Source: Sciurus carolinensis
Lineage: Eukaryota; Chordata; Mammalia; Rodentia; Sciuridae
Direction: 5' to 3'
Assembly: GCF_902686445.1 (NCBI RefSeq)
Contig: NC_062232.1
Location: 87,716,932-87,780,931, forward strand
Length of the DNA stretch: 64,000 nt
Under the pieces are notes generated by a model. It saw only the letters and a program-made list of their open reading frames with translations, made no database searches and was not told where the DNA came from. Positions within the stretch are counted from its first letter, which is position 1. Each line of letters begins with the position of its first letter. This document shows positions 12,995 through 23,971 of this stretch, in pieces. The translations under genes were made by a program, and so were the position numbers.

Positions 12995-14939
12995 TTTTTT
13001 TATTGTAATCAAATGGGGTACAACTTATTTCTCTGGTTGTAAAGGAAGTAGAGTCCCACCATTTGTGTAATCATACATTTACATAGGGTAATGGTGTTTG
13101 ATTCATTCTGTAATTTTTTCCTTCCCACCCACCTTTCCCACCCCTCTTTTCCCTCTATACAGTCCCTCCTTCCTCCATTCTTGCCTCCCTCCCACTCCCC
13201 ATTATGTATCATCATCTGCTTATCAGCAAGATCATTTGTCCTTTGGCTTTTTGAGATTGGCTTAGCTCACTTAGAATGATATTCTCCAATTTCATCCATT
13301 TGCCTGCAAATGCCATAATTTTATTCTTCTTTATGGCTGAGTAATATTCCATTGTATATGTATACCACAGTTTCATTATCCATTCATTAATTGAAGGGCA
13401 TCTAGGTTGGTTCCACAATCTGGCTATTGTGAATTGAGCAGCAATGAACATTGATGTGACTGTATCTCTGTAATATGCTGATTTTAAGTCCTTTGGGTAT
13501 AGGTCAAGGAGTGGGATAGCTGGGTCAAATGGTGGTTCCATTCCAAGTCTTCTAAGGAATCTCCACACTGCTTTCCAGAGTGGCTGCACTAATTTGCAGT
13601 CCCACCAGCAATGTATGAGTGTACCTTTTTCCCCAAATCCTCGCCAACACCTGTTGTTGCTTGTGTTCTTGATAATCGCCATTCTAATTGGGGTGAGATG
13701 GAATCTTAGGGTGGTTTTGATTTGCATTTCTCTTATTACTAGAGATGTTGAACATTTTGTCATATGTTTGTTGATTGCTTGTAGATCTTCTTCTGTGAAG
13801 TGTCTGTTCATTTCCTTAGCCCATTTGTTGATTGGATTATTTGTATTCTTGGTGTAGAGTTTTTTGAGTTCTTTATAGATTCTGGAGATTAGGGCTCTAT
13901 CTGAAGTGTGATTGGCAAAGATTTTCTCCCACTCTGTAGGCTCTCTCTTCACATTGCTGATAGTTTCCTTTGCTGAGAGAAAGCTTTTTAGTTTGAATCT
14001 ATCCCAGTTATTGATTCTTGCTTTTATTTCTTGTGCTATGGGAGTCCTGTTAAGGAAGTCTGGTCCTAAGCTGACATGTTGAAGATTTGGACCAAATTTT
14101 TCTTCTGTGAGATGCAGGGTCTCTGGTCTGATTTCAAGGTCCTTGATCCATTTTGAGTTGATTTTTGTACAGGGTGAGAGATAGGGGTTTATTTTCATTC
14201 TGCTGCATACAGATTTCCAGTTTTCCCAGCACCATTTGTTGAAGAGGCTGTCTTTTCTCCATTGCATGTTTCTGGCCCCTTTGTCTAGTATGAGAAAACT
14301 GTATTTATTTGGGTTTGTGTCTGCATCCTCTATTCTGTACCATTGATCTTCCTGTCTATTTTGATGCCAATACCATGCCGTTTTTGTTATTATTGCTTTG
14401 TAGTATAGTTGACGTTCTGGTATATGATTATATATTTAGAGGAACCAGGAAATTCCACCAGAAAACTTTTAGAACTAATAAGTGAATTCAGTAGAGTAGC
14501 AGGATATAAGATCAATGCTCATAAATCTAATGCATTTTTATACATAAGTGATGAATCTTCAGAAAGAGAAGTTAGAAAAAATATCCCATTCACAATAGCC
14601 TCAAAAAAAAATACTTGGGAATAAATGTAACAAAAGAGGTGAAAGACCTCTACAATGAGAACTACAGAACACTAAAGAAAGAAATTAAAGAAAATCTTAA
14701 AAGATGGAAAGATCTCCCATGTTCTTCGATAGGCAGAATTAATATTGTCAAAATGGCCATATTACCAGAAGTGCTATACAGATTCAGTGCAATTCCAATT
14801 ATAATCCCAGTGACATACCTCACAGAAATAGAGCAAGCAATCATGAAACTCATCTGGAAGAATAAGAAACCCAGACTAGCTAAAGCAATCCTTAGCAGGA
14901 AGAGTGAAGCAGAGGGTATCACAATACCAGAACTTCAAC
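12995..14939 (-). mobile_element. Twin-primed L1 with an inverted 5' segment
   Basis: 12995-14423 is the 3' part of an L1 on the minus strand (3' UTR, ORF2 C-terminus). 14424-14939 is the preceding ORF2 segment in inverted (plus) orientation. A 15-base duplication with one mismatch flanks it, TATATTGTATTTTCT at 12980-12994 and TATACTGTATTTTCT at 14940-14954. About 23 bases of ORF2 occur in both arms, a typical twin-priming by-product. Confidence 0.92.
13212..14267 (-). pseudogene. L1 ORF2 C-terminal fragment (351 codons open)
   Basis: The frame corresponds to the C-terminal third of L1 ORF2p, downstream of reverse transcriptase, and includes the Cys-rich motif. That motif reads CWRGF...HCWWDC, so the second cysteine of the family pattern (CWRGC) is replaced by Phe. 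The endonuclease and most of the RT domain are absent from this arm; the preceding RT-distal segment lies inverted at 14409-14939. It cannot be autonomous. It is a truncated retrocopy, not a cellular gene. Confidence 0.9.
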
Positions 14940-14971
14940 TATACTGTATTTTCTATCAGATGGAGTTTTAG
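14409..14971 (+). pseudogene. Inverted L1 ORF2 segment (two frames)
   Basis: Two adjacent frames (14409-14624 and 14615-14971) encode the ORF2p region just after the RT active site (starting near IIYLEEPG), split by a frameshift in an A-run near 14606-14612. It belongs to the twin-primed L1 and ends at its target-site duplication; the last residues are flanking sequence. Confidence 0.88.
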
Positions 14972-15403
14972 TTAGCTTTTGCATTGCTGTGACCAAAATA
15001 CCCAACAAGAACAACTTAAAGGAGGAAAATTTTATTTAGGGCTCACAGTTTCAGGTGTCTCAGTCAAAGATGATCAAATCTGTTGCTCTAGGCCCAAGCT
15101 GAGGCAGAACACCATATGGGAATGGTACAGCAGAGGAAAACTTCTCAGCTCATGTTGGTGTCAGGAAGCAGAGAGAAAAAGGGAAAAATGGGAAGGGCCA
15201 CATGGAAGATATTCCATTCCAGGGCCTGCCCCTAGGGACCCAACTTCTTCAACCACACTCCACCTGGCTACAGATACTACCCAATCTATGCAAACTAGGA
15301 TGAACTGATTAGGTACCAGCTCTTATAATATAACCATTTTACCTCTGAACTTTACTATAATAACAGGACCTTTTGGAGTATACCTCATATCCAAACCACA
15401 AAA
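14964..15403 (-). mobile_element. MaLR-type LTR (ORR1/MT-like)
   Basis: On the minus strand it begins TTTTGTGGTTTGGATATG and ends AGCTAACTAAAACT, matching the other copies at 31.9 and 48.1 kb. A perfect 5-base duplication GATGG (14959-14963, 15404-15408) fits ERVL/MaLR integration. No internal region is attached, so it is a solo LTR. Confidence 0.85.
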
Positions 15404-15770
15404 GATGGGTAACTACCCATTTTCCTTTCACCTGATAAGCTATTGTTTTAAGAGAAAGACATACATTCTGCCAAGATAATTGGAAATAAAAATTATAATA
15501 CATTTCAAAAACTTATAGTACATTATACACATTTAAAATGTTGATTTCATCATTGAATGTATAAGTTAAAAATATATTTATTTGAGTGGAGTCTCTGTAA
15601 TTGTAGAGTTGGGAATTCCAAGGATATGTCAATCCACTAAAGCAACAAACATGCTAACAAAAAGAGTCAGAATTAACTTTTCTGAAACTCTGGAATCTAC
15701 AGAAAAATTGGCAATAGTAAACAGGATGCCCTTGGAAGAATGAATGGAAAACAAAAATGTGGTATATATA
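15404..15770. other. Unassigned spacer
   Basis: AT-rich; 15600-15750 resembles old LTR or retroviral sequence in base composition, but I cannot name a family. Confidence 0.3.
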
Positions 15771-16616
15771 CAATCATGCTTCATTTAGCAATGGGCATGC
15801 CTTCTGAGAAATACATCATAAGGCAATTTCTTATTGTGTGAACATTGTAGAGGTACTTATTCAAATCTAGATAGTATAGCCTACTACATACCCAGGCTAC
15901 ATGTATAGCCTATTGATTCTAGACCATAAAGCTGTACAACATATTATCCAGAATATTTTAGACAATCATAACCCAATGATAAATGTTTGTGTATCTAAAC
16001 ATATAGAAGGCATACTAAAAATATAATATAAAAAGTTAAAAAAGATACATCTCTATAAAGTACTAACCATAAATGAAGCTTGCGGGACTGGAAGTTATTC
16101 TGTGTGAGTCAATGAGTAATGAGTGAGTGAATGTGAAGGCCTTAGACATTACTATACACTACTGTAAACTTCATAAACACCACATACTTAGGATACTAAG
16201 TTCATAAAAATGTTTTTTCTTCTTCAATAACTTAACCTTAGGTTATTATAACCTTTTTACTTTATAAACTTTAATTCTTTAACTTCTTGATTCTTTTAAT
16301 AAAGTAAAACTTAGTTTAAATTATGAACATATTATACAGTTATATGAAAATATTTTTATCATTCTTATTCTATAAGGTTTTTCTATTTTTAATTTTTTCC
16401 TTTTTAAACTTTCTCGATATAAATGAAGACAACACATTAACATAAGCCTACAAAGAGTCAGAATCATCAATATCACTATTTTCAATTTTCACATGTTGTC
16501 CCAGTGGAAGGTTTTCAGGGAAAGTATCACACATGGAGTTATCAATCTCCCATGATAACAACTTTCTAGAATACCTTCTGAAGGACTATTCTGAGGTTGT
16601 TTTGTAGTTAACATTA
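15771..16616 (-). mobile_element. Tigger-type (pogo) DNA transposon fragment
   Basis: It begins CAATCATGCTTCATTTAGC, a diverged Tigger terminal repeat directly after a TA-rich site. It continues through the recognisable subterminal region and a decayed stretch matching the C-terminal, antisense part of the transposase gene (around the GGAAGGTTTTCAGGG block near 16506). It has no open frame; the right end is truncated in an AT repeat. Confidence 0.75.
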
Positions 16617-16690
16617 TAGATATATATGTATATATATTCTTTATATATAAATATTCTATTTATATATTCTATTTATATATGTGTTATATA
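16616..16690. repeat. AT-rich (TATA)n simple repeat
   Basis: Imperfect TATATA/TTTATATA tract next to the Tigger fragment. Confidence 0.8.
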
Positions 16691-16777
16691 AACAAATAGG
16701 AAGCATATTCCAAAATTTAAGATGATAAAAAGCATAGTACCATTTCAAGATGGTTCATTAATGGCACCAAGAACTTG

Positions 16778-16992
16778 TCCCCTAGTCAGGCCTGGTGGCA
16801 CATGCCTATAATCCCAGCAGTCTTGGAGGCTGAAGTAGGAGGATTGTGAGTTCAAAGCCAAACTCAGCAACTTAGACCGTAAGCATCTCAGTGAGACACT
16901 GTCCCTAAATAAAATATGAAAAGGACTGGGGATGTGGCTCAGAGATTTAGTGACCCTGGGTTCAACCCCTGGTACCAAATATTTTTTGAAAA
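16778..16992 (+). mobile_element. B1-ID composite SINE (MEN-type)
   Basis: A 7SL-derived B1 half (box B-like GAGTTCAAAGCC) is followed by an ID half (GGGGATGTGGCTCAGAG, GGGTTCAACCCC). Flanking duplication AAGAACTTG at 16769-16777 and 16993-17001. Confidence 0.92.
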
Positions 16993-17039
16993 AAGAACTT
17001 GCTCCCTTCTTTACAAGAGAAAGCCAAAACAATTGGAAA

Positions 17040-18173
17040 GTAGTTGTATACCAAGGTTTGTGACTATTATAGAATTCTGAAATTCAACAGTGGACAGCTA
17101 GAGACTTGGAGAAACACAGAGAATTTGATAGTGGAATAGAGGGTGAGGCAGAGCACCCCAGCACTGCAGAGGATGGGGACAGAGGTGAAAGAGGGAGATT
17201 TCAGTGCATCCCACCATCACAGGAAGCAGCAACTTCTAGAAAATAGGCCTGCATAGCAAACTGACTTTGGAAATGTTCTCTATACTTTCCAGAGTGTTCT
17301 CATGATACTGTAACACAGAACCATCTTCAGAAGGTCTTGTCTGAGTTTACTGCTCTGGGAGTCAAAGGCCCCTGGATTTTCCTGTTTCTATGCCTCTGTG
17401 GCAATGTTGCTACCCTGGTTCAGTGGTTAGTTTGGCTCTGGGAGTTTCTGACACAAATCTTCTGAGAATTTTATGTGTTGGGAAACCAGACTGACATGTA
17501 AGGGAATAGAGGAGACACTTCCCCTGTAAAACTTGTGATTTTGGAAGATAGTTGCTGGAGTCTGGGGTAAGAAGCAGAAGCAATGTCTCAGAACACTAAA
17601 GTCATGGGTGTTGGATTAGCACAGAGCTGTCATCACTTCCTCAGCACAGGTAATTTTGACACCATAGCATCTTCCAGTCCTCAACATGTTCAGTACAAAA
17701 AGCACCACAGTACTTGACACACTGCAGCATTCCTACATCAGCTCTGCCCTTGGAATGCACAGCACCAAGGACATAGGAGGCAACCAGTGCTAACCAAGAT
17801 CCACACTTCCTGCAAGTTTGGTGACGTGCTACAATGTTGGAATATTCCCTGCTCTCAGAATATACAACCAAAATAAATCCATATTAAAACTATCTGGGGA
17901 GCTTTGAATTCCATCCTAGCTCATTCTGGTGTACAAGGGAGTTGAGAGGTATTTCAACTATTTCCAGCTACAAACTACTCCCTTTAGTCACCTGGTAAGC
18001 AACACAAAGGAAACAAGGGGACAAATAATCCCCAGAATTTGCTCTCTATATGGGGTATGTAGCCTAAGAAAACAATGAAAAAAACAACTGATCAGAAACA
18101 GTTGCAAACACTTTTGCTGCACAATCAAGCACCTTGGTGGAAAGGAAATATTTATTTTTTATTGATTTTTTTG
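17040..18173 (+). mobile_element. Probable old L1/HAL1 5'-UTR segment
   Basis: A relatively GC-balanced stretch that resembles 5'-UTR sequence of old L1M/HAL1 elements and precedes, on the same strand, ORF1-like sequence at 20.25-21.7 kb, with younger insertions between. The family call is from general recognition. The only open frames are short. Confidence 0.4.
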
Positions 18174-18912
18174 TTAACACTGTTTTATTTATTTTTGTTG
18201 TTTTTAGATATACTTGACTGTAGGGTATATTTTGAAATACATGGAGTGAAACCCATTACAATCTTGATCCCATTCTTGTGTTTGTACATGATGTGGAGTT
18301 ATACTGGTCGTATATTCATATATGAGAATAAGAAAGTTATACCTGACTCATTCTACTGTCTTTCCTTTTGCCATCCCCTCTCCCTTACCTTCATTCCCCC
18401 TTGTCTAATCCAATGAACTTCTATTCTTACCTCCCTACCTTCCCTTGTTATGGGTTAGCATTTACATATCAGAAAAAATATTTGGCCTTCGTTTTTTAGG
18501 ATTGACTTATTTCACTTAGATGATATTCTCTAGTTTCATCCATTTACCTGCAAATGCCATAATTTCATTCTTCTTTATGGCTGAATAATATTCCATTGTG
18601 TATATGTACCACATTTGATTTATCCATTCATCTGTTGAAGGGCATCTAGGTTGGTTCCATAGCTTGGCTCTTGTGAATTGATCTGCTATAAATACTGATG
18701 TGGCTGTGTCACTGTAGTATGCTGATTTTAAGTCCTTTGGGCATAAACTGAGGAGTGAGATAACTGAGTAAAATGTTGGTTCCATTCCATGTTTTCTAAG
18801 GAATCTCCATACTGCTTTCAATAGTGGTTGCACCAATTTGCAGTTTCATCATCAGTGTATGAGTGAACCTTTTCCCCCACATCCTCACAAACATTTATTG
18901 TTACTTATATTC

Positions 18913-19122
18913 CTTTCTGGTGGAGTGGGTACCAGGGATTGAACTCAGGGGCGCTGAACCACTGAGCCACATCCCCAGTCCTATTTTGTATTTTATTTAG
19001 AGACAGGGTCTCACTGAGTTGCTTAGTGCTTCGCTTTTGCTGAGGCTGGCTTTTAACTCGCAATCCTCCTGCCTCAGCCTCCAGAGCCACTGGGATTACA
19101 GGTATGTGCCTCCATGCCCGGC
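18913..19122 (-). mobile_element. B1-ID composite SINE, antisense
   Basis: The antisense ID half (ACTGAGCCACATCCCCAGTC) and B1 half (CCTCAGCCTCC...TGGGATTACAGG) lie inside the L1 part of the chimera, with a degenerate duplication of the L1 site (TGTTACTTATATTC / TGTTGCTGTGTTCT). Confidence 0.9.
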
Positions 19123-19414
19123 TGTTGCTGTGTTCTGGATAATTGCCATTCTCACCGGAGTGAGATGGAATGTCAGTGTAGTTTTGTTGATCATTCGTAT
19201 TTCTTCTTCTGTGAAGTGCACATTCAGTTCTTTTGCCCATTTATTGATTGGGTTATTTGTGGGGGTTTTTTTGGTGTTTTTTTAATGAGTTCTTTATATA
19301 TCCTGGAGATTAATGCTCTATCTGAGGTGCAGATGCTAAAGAATTTTTCCCATTCTGTAGCTCTCTGTTCATGTTCTTGATTGTTTTCTTTGCTGTGAAG
19401 AAACTTTTTGGTTT

Positions 19415-19519
19415 AAAAATATGGAATGCTTTACGAATTTGTGTGTCATTCTTGCCCTGGGGCCATGTTAATCTCTGTATCATTCCAATGTTTAGTATAT
19501 GTGCTGCTGAAGCAAGCAC
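19415..19519 (-). pseudogene. U6 spliceosomal RNA pseudogene (5' part of the U6-L1 chimera)
   Basis: The minus-strand sequence starts at the natural U6 5' end (GTGCTTGCTTCAGCAGCACA). It contains an ACAGAGA-like motif (ACAGAGATTA) and ends at the U6 3' end with its short U tract (CATATTTTT), about 105 bases. There are several substitutions against mammalian U6. No proximal sequence element can be expected upstream, because the 5' end abuts the target-site duplication. Confidence 0.93.
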
Positions 19520-19532
19520 TTAACACTCTTTT

Positions 19533-19862
19533 TGTTCATATATGTTTTACTTTCTTGCCTTTAACTTTGTTCAATATTTAATATTCTCTTTTCTTCTTTT
19601 TTCCTTTTTATTCCACTTCTCACCTTTATCCTGCCTTTTTCTATTTTTTCATTTCTCTTTATGATTTTTAACTTTCCTCCTTACTTTTTCCTTTTTGTTT
19701 CTTTTTTTTTTAACTTTTCAGTTTATTCTTCATTATTTTTGGCTTATTATTTTCTGTTTTTTTTTTTTTTTTTGGTGGTGTTGTGATTGATGATGTTTTT
19801 ATTTGGTTTTTACTTTATTTCTATATCTGCTTTTCTGTTTTGTTTTGTTTTTATATTTCTGT
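19533..19862. repeat. T-rich low-complexity region
   Basis: Long T/C-rich runs, including a run of about 18 T near 19757-19775. No gene is seen. Confidence 0.6.
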
Positions 19863-19936
19863 GCAATGTTGAGGACTGAGCCTGGCACCTTGAGTACATT
19901 AGATGGGTACTCTATCACTGAGCTCAACTTCCAGCA
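19863..19936 (-). mobile_element. Degenerate ID SINE, antisense
   Basis: The antisense tRNA-like body (TTGAGGACTGAGCCTGG...CACTGAGCTC) retains the usual order with many substitutions. Confidence 0.65.
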
Positions 19937-20023
19937 GAACTCAGAGAATCTGGACCTTTTCACTCTAAACATGACTTACATCTGTTCAAACCTTGATGGA
20001 TATTTCAAATTAAAGAGTAGGGG

Positions 20024-20233
20024 CCCTGGCATGGTGGCATAGGCATGTAATCCTGGCAGCTGGGGAGGCTGAGGTAGGAGGTTTGCGAGTTCAAAGCCAG
20101 CCTCAGCAACTTAGCGAGGAGCTAAGCAATTCAGTGAGACCCTGCCTCTAAATAAAATACAAAATAGGTCTGGGGATGTAGTTCAGAGGTTGAATGTCCC
20201 TGAGTTTGATCCCTAGTACCCCCCCACCAAGGA
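20024..20233 (+). mobile_element. B1-ID composite SINE
   Basis: Complete B1 and ID halves with perfect 12-base duplications AAAGAGTAGGGG at 20012-20023 and 20234-20245. Confidence 0.93.
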
Positions 20234-20245
20234 AAAGAGTAGGGG

Positions 20246-21735
20246 AGATAAAACCCACCAACCATAGACCTGGCCCCAAATAGATTATAGCTAGAGAGGG
20301 CCTAAAATACTGCTCCTGGACATTCACCCCCATATGACACAAGCAGAGTGGAATAACACTGCTTGTTTTGGACATTGCATCTGTGAGGAATCTCAGAATA
20401 GGTTGCTCCCATACCCTGTCAGTCCACACACTAGTGACAAGATGGGCGTAATAACTGCAAAGGGTTTACTACATATATACTTTTGGCTATACTACACCGG
20501 CATGGACTACCAGAGATGCCCCACTCTTGCAAGACCTACAGAGAAGAATGTCTCTCAGGCTTCAGCACAGTACATATAAAATTGGAAGGGCTATCCATTC
20601 CAACTGATGCACAAATATCAAGATAGAAACACAAAAAGGGCAATGTGACACCTCCTAACTTCTCTAGTAATTGATTCCAAAGATAGCAACGTGTATTAAA
20701 TGCTGGAAAACAATTTAAAATAATGATTTTTAAAAGCTCAATGGATTCAAAGAGCTGAATAAACTAAGGAATATAATGCAGGGCATGAATGACCAATTTT
20801 ATAAGGAGATAGAGATTTTGAAAAAAAAAAACAGAAATATTGGAAATGAGAAGTTTAATAATTTATATTAACAGCTCAGTTGATAAACCTAACCAATAGA
20901 CTAGAGCAAGTGAAAGAAAGAATATGTGGATTGAATGCAAGATTAAGGAATTATCACATTCAGACAGTAGTAAATAAAAAAACAGTAGTCCCAGCAAATT
21001 GGGATTCTGAGGCAGGAGGATAACAAGTTTGAGGTCAGCCTCTGCAATTTAGTAAGACCATCAACAATCTAGTGAGAATCTGACTCAAAAAAAAAAAAAA
21101 GAAGAGGTAGGGATATAGCAGTTACACCTCAGTGGTAAAATATCCTAGGGTTCAATCCCCCATGTCAATAAATAAATAAGAATAACAAAACTACTAGATC
21201 TCTGAGTCACCATTAAAAAGACCATGCCTATGCTAATCAGAATAGACAAGTCGAAAGCACAGAAAACCTATTCATCAAAATAATATCATAAAAGTTCATA
21301 AATTTTGGAAAAGACATGGACATCCAGGAACAGGATGCTTAAAAACCCCAAATAGACATGACCCCAAAGAACTTCTCCATGACTTATTAAACTTCAAAAG
21401 TACAAAAAAGAATATTAAAATCTGCAAGAGAGAAATTCCAAGTCACATTTAAAGGTAAAGTTATCAAAATGACATCAGATTTCTCATCAGAAACTTAAAC
21501 AACCAAGAAAGAATGAAATAATGTATTTCAAGTCCTGAAAGAAATCAACTGACACCCTAGATTACTATCTTCACTCAAATTATCCTTCAGAATCAAAGAA
21601 GAAATAAAGATCTTCCAAGACAAGCATAAACTAAGGGAATTTATAATCACTAAACAAGCAGTATACATAAGGGAACTGTGCAACCAGAAGAAGAAACTGT
21701 CTAGAAATGTACAGAAAAGGAATCAGCAGAGTCAA
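20246..21735 (+). mobile_element. HAL1/L1M-like ORF1 region, decayed
   Basis: 20.6-20.97 kb resembles the A-rich coiled-coil part of an old L1/HAL1 ORF1. 21.4-21.73 kb matches the ORF1 3' part typical of HAL1 (around CAGATTTCTCATCAGAAAC and CTTCCAAGACAAGC). There is no open frame. A SINE (20985-21165) interrupts it. Confidence 0.6.
20985..21165 (+). mobile_element. Degenerate B1-ID composite SINE
   Basis: B1 half (GAGGCAGGAGGATAACAAG), internal A-run, then ID half (CCTCAGTGGTAAAAT, GGGTTCAATCCCCC) and an A-rich tail. Confidence 0.82.
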
Positions 21736-22765
21736 TGGACAACTCATGGGAGAAAATATTTGTAAACTATACATCTAATAAAGGTCAATATCCAAAATTT
21801 ATATGGAACTCAATAGCAAGAAAACAAATAAACCTATTTAAAAATGGGCAGACTACCTAAATAGATATGTCTCAAAAGAAGACATACAAATGGCCAATGG
21901 GTATATGAAAAGGCAGTTCAACATTGCTAAAGATCAGGGAGATGCAAATTAAAGCCATGAAGATATATCACCTGATACTTATTAGTATGAAAATTACCAA
22001 AAACACAGAAGATAACAAATGCTGGTGAGAATGTGAAGAGAACACTTGGTTGTAATGTAAATTAGTGTAAACCATTATGAAAAACAGTAAGGAGTTTCCT
22101 CAAAAAAATTAAAATTAGAATCACCATATGATTCAAAACTCTTATTTCATAGTAAATACCCAAAGAAAATAAAATTACTTTCAAAGACATATCTACCCAC
22201 CCATGTTCACTGAAGCATTTTTTACAATGCCAAGAAATGGGAACGATGTAAAAGTTCATTGATGAATGAATGGGTAAAGAAAATTTGTTGTACATACACA
22301 ATGAAATCCTATTATTTGTGACAACATGGACGACCCTGGAGGACATTTTGCTAAGTTGAATAGACAAGGCACAGTAAGAGAAATAATACATGATCTCACT
22401 TATACAGAAAACATAAAAGAGTTGACTCACATAGAGAATAGAATGGAGGTCGCCAGGGGCTGGGACTGAGGAATGCAAGAAGAAGATGTTGATCAAAGAT
22501 CACAAAGTTTCAGTTATGCAGAATGAATAAGTTGTGGAGATCTATTGTATAGAATAGTGATTATACTTAAAACAATGTATTTTATACGTGGAAATTGCTA
22601 AGAAACTATCTTAAATGTTCTCACCCCAAAAAAGTCTGAGGTGATGGATATATGAACTACCATGATTTAATTGTTTCACAATATCTATATATACATGTGC
22701 ATGTCATAACATCACATCATATACTGGAAATCTATACAATTTCTATATATGACCTGCACCTTAAT
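21736..22765 (+). mobile_element. Old L1 (L1M) ORF2 end and 3' UTR, sense
   Basis: Reads through the ORF2 C-terminal region (AATGGGCAGACTACCTAAAT, CAAATGGCCAATGGGTATAT) into a typical L1M 3' UTR (GAGGTCGCCAGGGGCTGGG, TTTCAGTTATGCAG). Many stops. The antisense frame 22062-22496 is an artefact of this element. Confidence 0.85.
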
Positions 22766-22829
22766 GAAGCTGAGGGGGAAAAATGAAAAGGGGAGGCATA
22801 AAAATGAATCACAGTGTTTCAATGTAAGA

Positions 22830-23015
22830 AAGATTGTCCATCATTGCTGGTTTGAAAATGTAGGATGGGAATCTGGAGAAGGCAAGGAAATTAATTTCCT
22901 CCGGAATCTGCAAAAAAGAACAAAATCCTACCAACACCTTGATTTAGTCCAGTGAGACACTTATCAGACTTCTGAATGATGTAACTGTAAGATAATAAAT
23001 TTGCATTGTTTAAAA
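22830..23015 (+). mobile_element. MLT1-type MaLR LTR fragment
   Basis: The 3' portion of an old MLT1 LTR is recognisable by ACACCTTGATTTAGTCCAGT and CTGTAAGATAATAAATTTGC. The 5' part is missing or too diverged. Confidence 0.75.
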
Positions 23016-23029
23016 AATTATCCAGGAAT

Positions 23030-23220
23030 ACAAAACACTTCCTCACCCTGGCAAAAGGCATCTAAGGAAAACTCACAGCTAATATCATACACACTAGTGA
23101 AAGACTGAAAGTTTTCCACGGAATATCAGTAACCAGGCAGTAATGTTTGCTTCCATCAATTCTATACAACACTTTACTGAAAGTTCTACCCACACCAATT
23201 AGTTAAGAAAAAGAAAAAAA
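23030..23220 (+). mobile_element. Old L1 ORF2 fragment, sense
   Basis: Short stretch of L1 RT-region sequence (CACAGCTAATATCATACACA, then CAATTAGTTAAGAAAAAGAA). Confidence 0.7.
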
Positions 23221-23545
23221 TGGATTCATGAATGAGTCCCCTCCCCCCCACTAATCCACACTTTTACATAGTATGGCTCCATAATTGACCTTTTGAAATG
23301 AGATTTTTTTCCCTTTCAGTTCATGATTAGGTATTATCATCTGAATAAGTTACATTAAATGATTGACAATAGTGAAGTCAACATTTCATCCATGTACCTT
23401 TCCTTCATCAAATATCATTCAATCATTGCTATGGACCTTGGCAATACCATATACTGTGCTCTAGGAACACAATTGGACAAAAGATAATTGTCCTAAAATC
23501 TGAAGTTGCTTTTATCTTTTATTTATACCCATGAAAATTTCCTAG
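23221..23545. other. Nothing recognised
   Basis: AT-rich spacer without a gene or a repeat I can name. Confidence 0.3.
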
Positions 23546-23760
23546 AATACCAGCTTAGGACCCCATATGATTTTTGCTTCTCTTATTTCTGCTCTATCTC
23601 TAGTGCCTTGAACAGTGCCTAACACATACAAAGATTCCAGTTTTCATTAAATGTACTTAATGAAAGATTACTTTGAAAATCAAATCTATTAAGTCTGACT
23701 CTTTCTTTGCATATAAAAAAAAGTGAGGCTCATAAAAAAGTTGACATTCAACTCCTGTGA
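23546..23760 (+). mobile_element. Possible MIR/L2-type relic
   Basis: 23590-23665 resembles the ancient L2/MIR 3' end (GTGCCTTGAACAGTGCCTAA followed by a TTAAATGTACTTAATGAA-like end). The assignment is tentative. Confidence 0.4.
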
Positions 23761-23941
23761 TTTCTGAGACTTTGAAAGTACTATATTAAATCTACATACC
23801 AGAACATATCTGTTGTCAATACAATCCAGGCCTCAGGAATACCTTTGGACAAAATTAAAAAGAAAAAAAAAGCATTGGGCAGGACTTCACATTCTGGGGG
23901 GTTTAATTAATTTGACACAGGGCAAAATAATTGTATTTTTT

Positions 23942-23971
23942 TTGGTTATTTATTTATTTATTTATTTATTT
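23942..23971. repeat. (TTTA)n microsatellite
   Basis: Seven tandem TTTA units. Confidence 0.9.

Larger units (their letters stand above)
18187..19519 (-). mobile_element. U6 snRNA-L1 chimeric retrocopy
   Basis: On the minus strand a full-length U6 copy is joined directly to a 5'-truncated L1 (ORF2 C-terminus and 3' UTR). One 13-base duplication with one mismatch encloses the pair: TTAACACTGTTTT (18174-18186) and TTAACACTCTTTT (19520-19532). This is the known product of template switching from L1 RNA to U6 RNA during reverse transcription. A B1-ID SINE later entered the L1 part. Confidence 0.9.

Noticed and set aside
19415..19519. Functional U6 snRNA gene
   Set aside because: Substitutions, no space for the upstream Pol III promoter (target duplication begins at once) and fusion to L1 show it is a retrocopy.
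22062..22496. 144-codon minus-strand frame
   Set aside because: It is antisense to an old L1 3' end and has no independent coding evidence.
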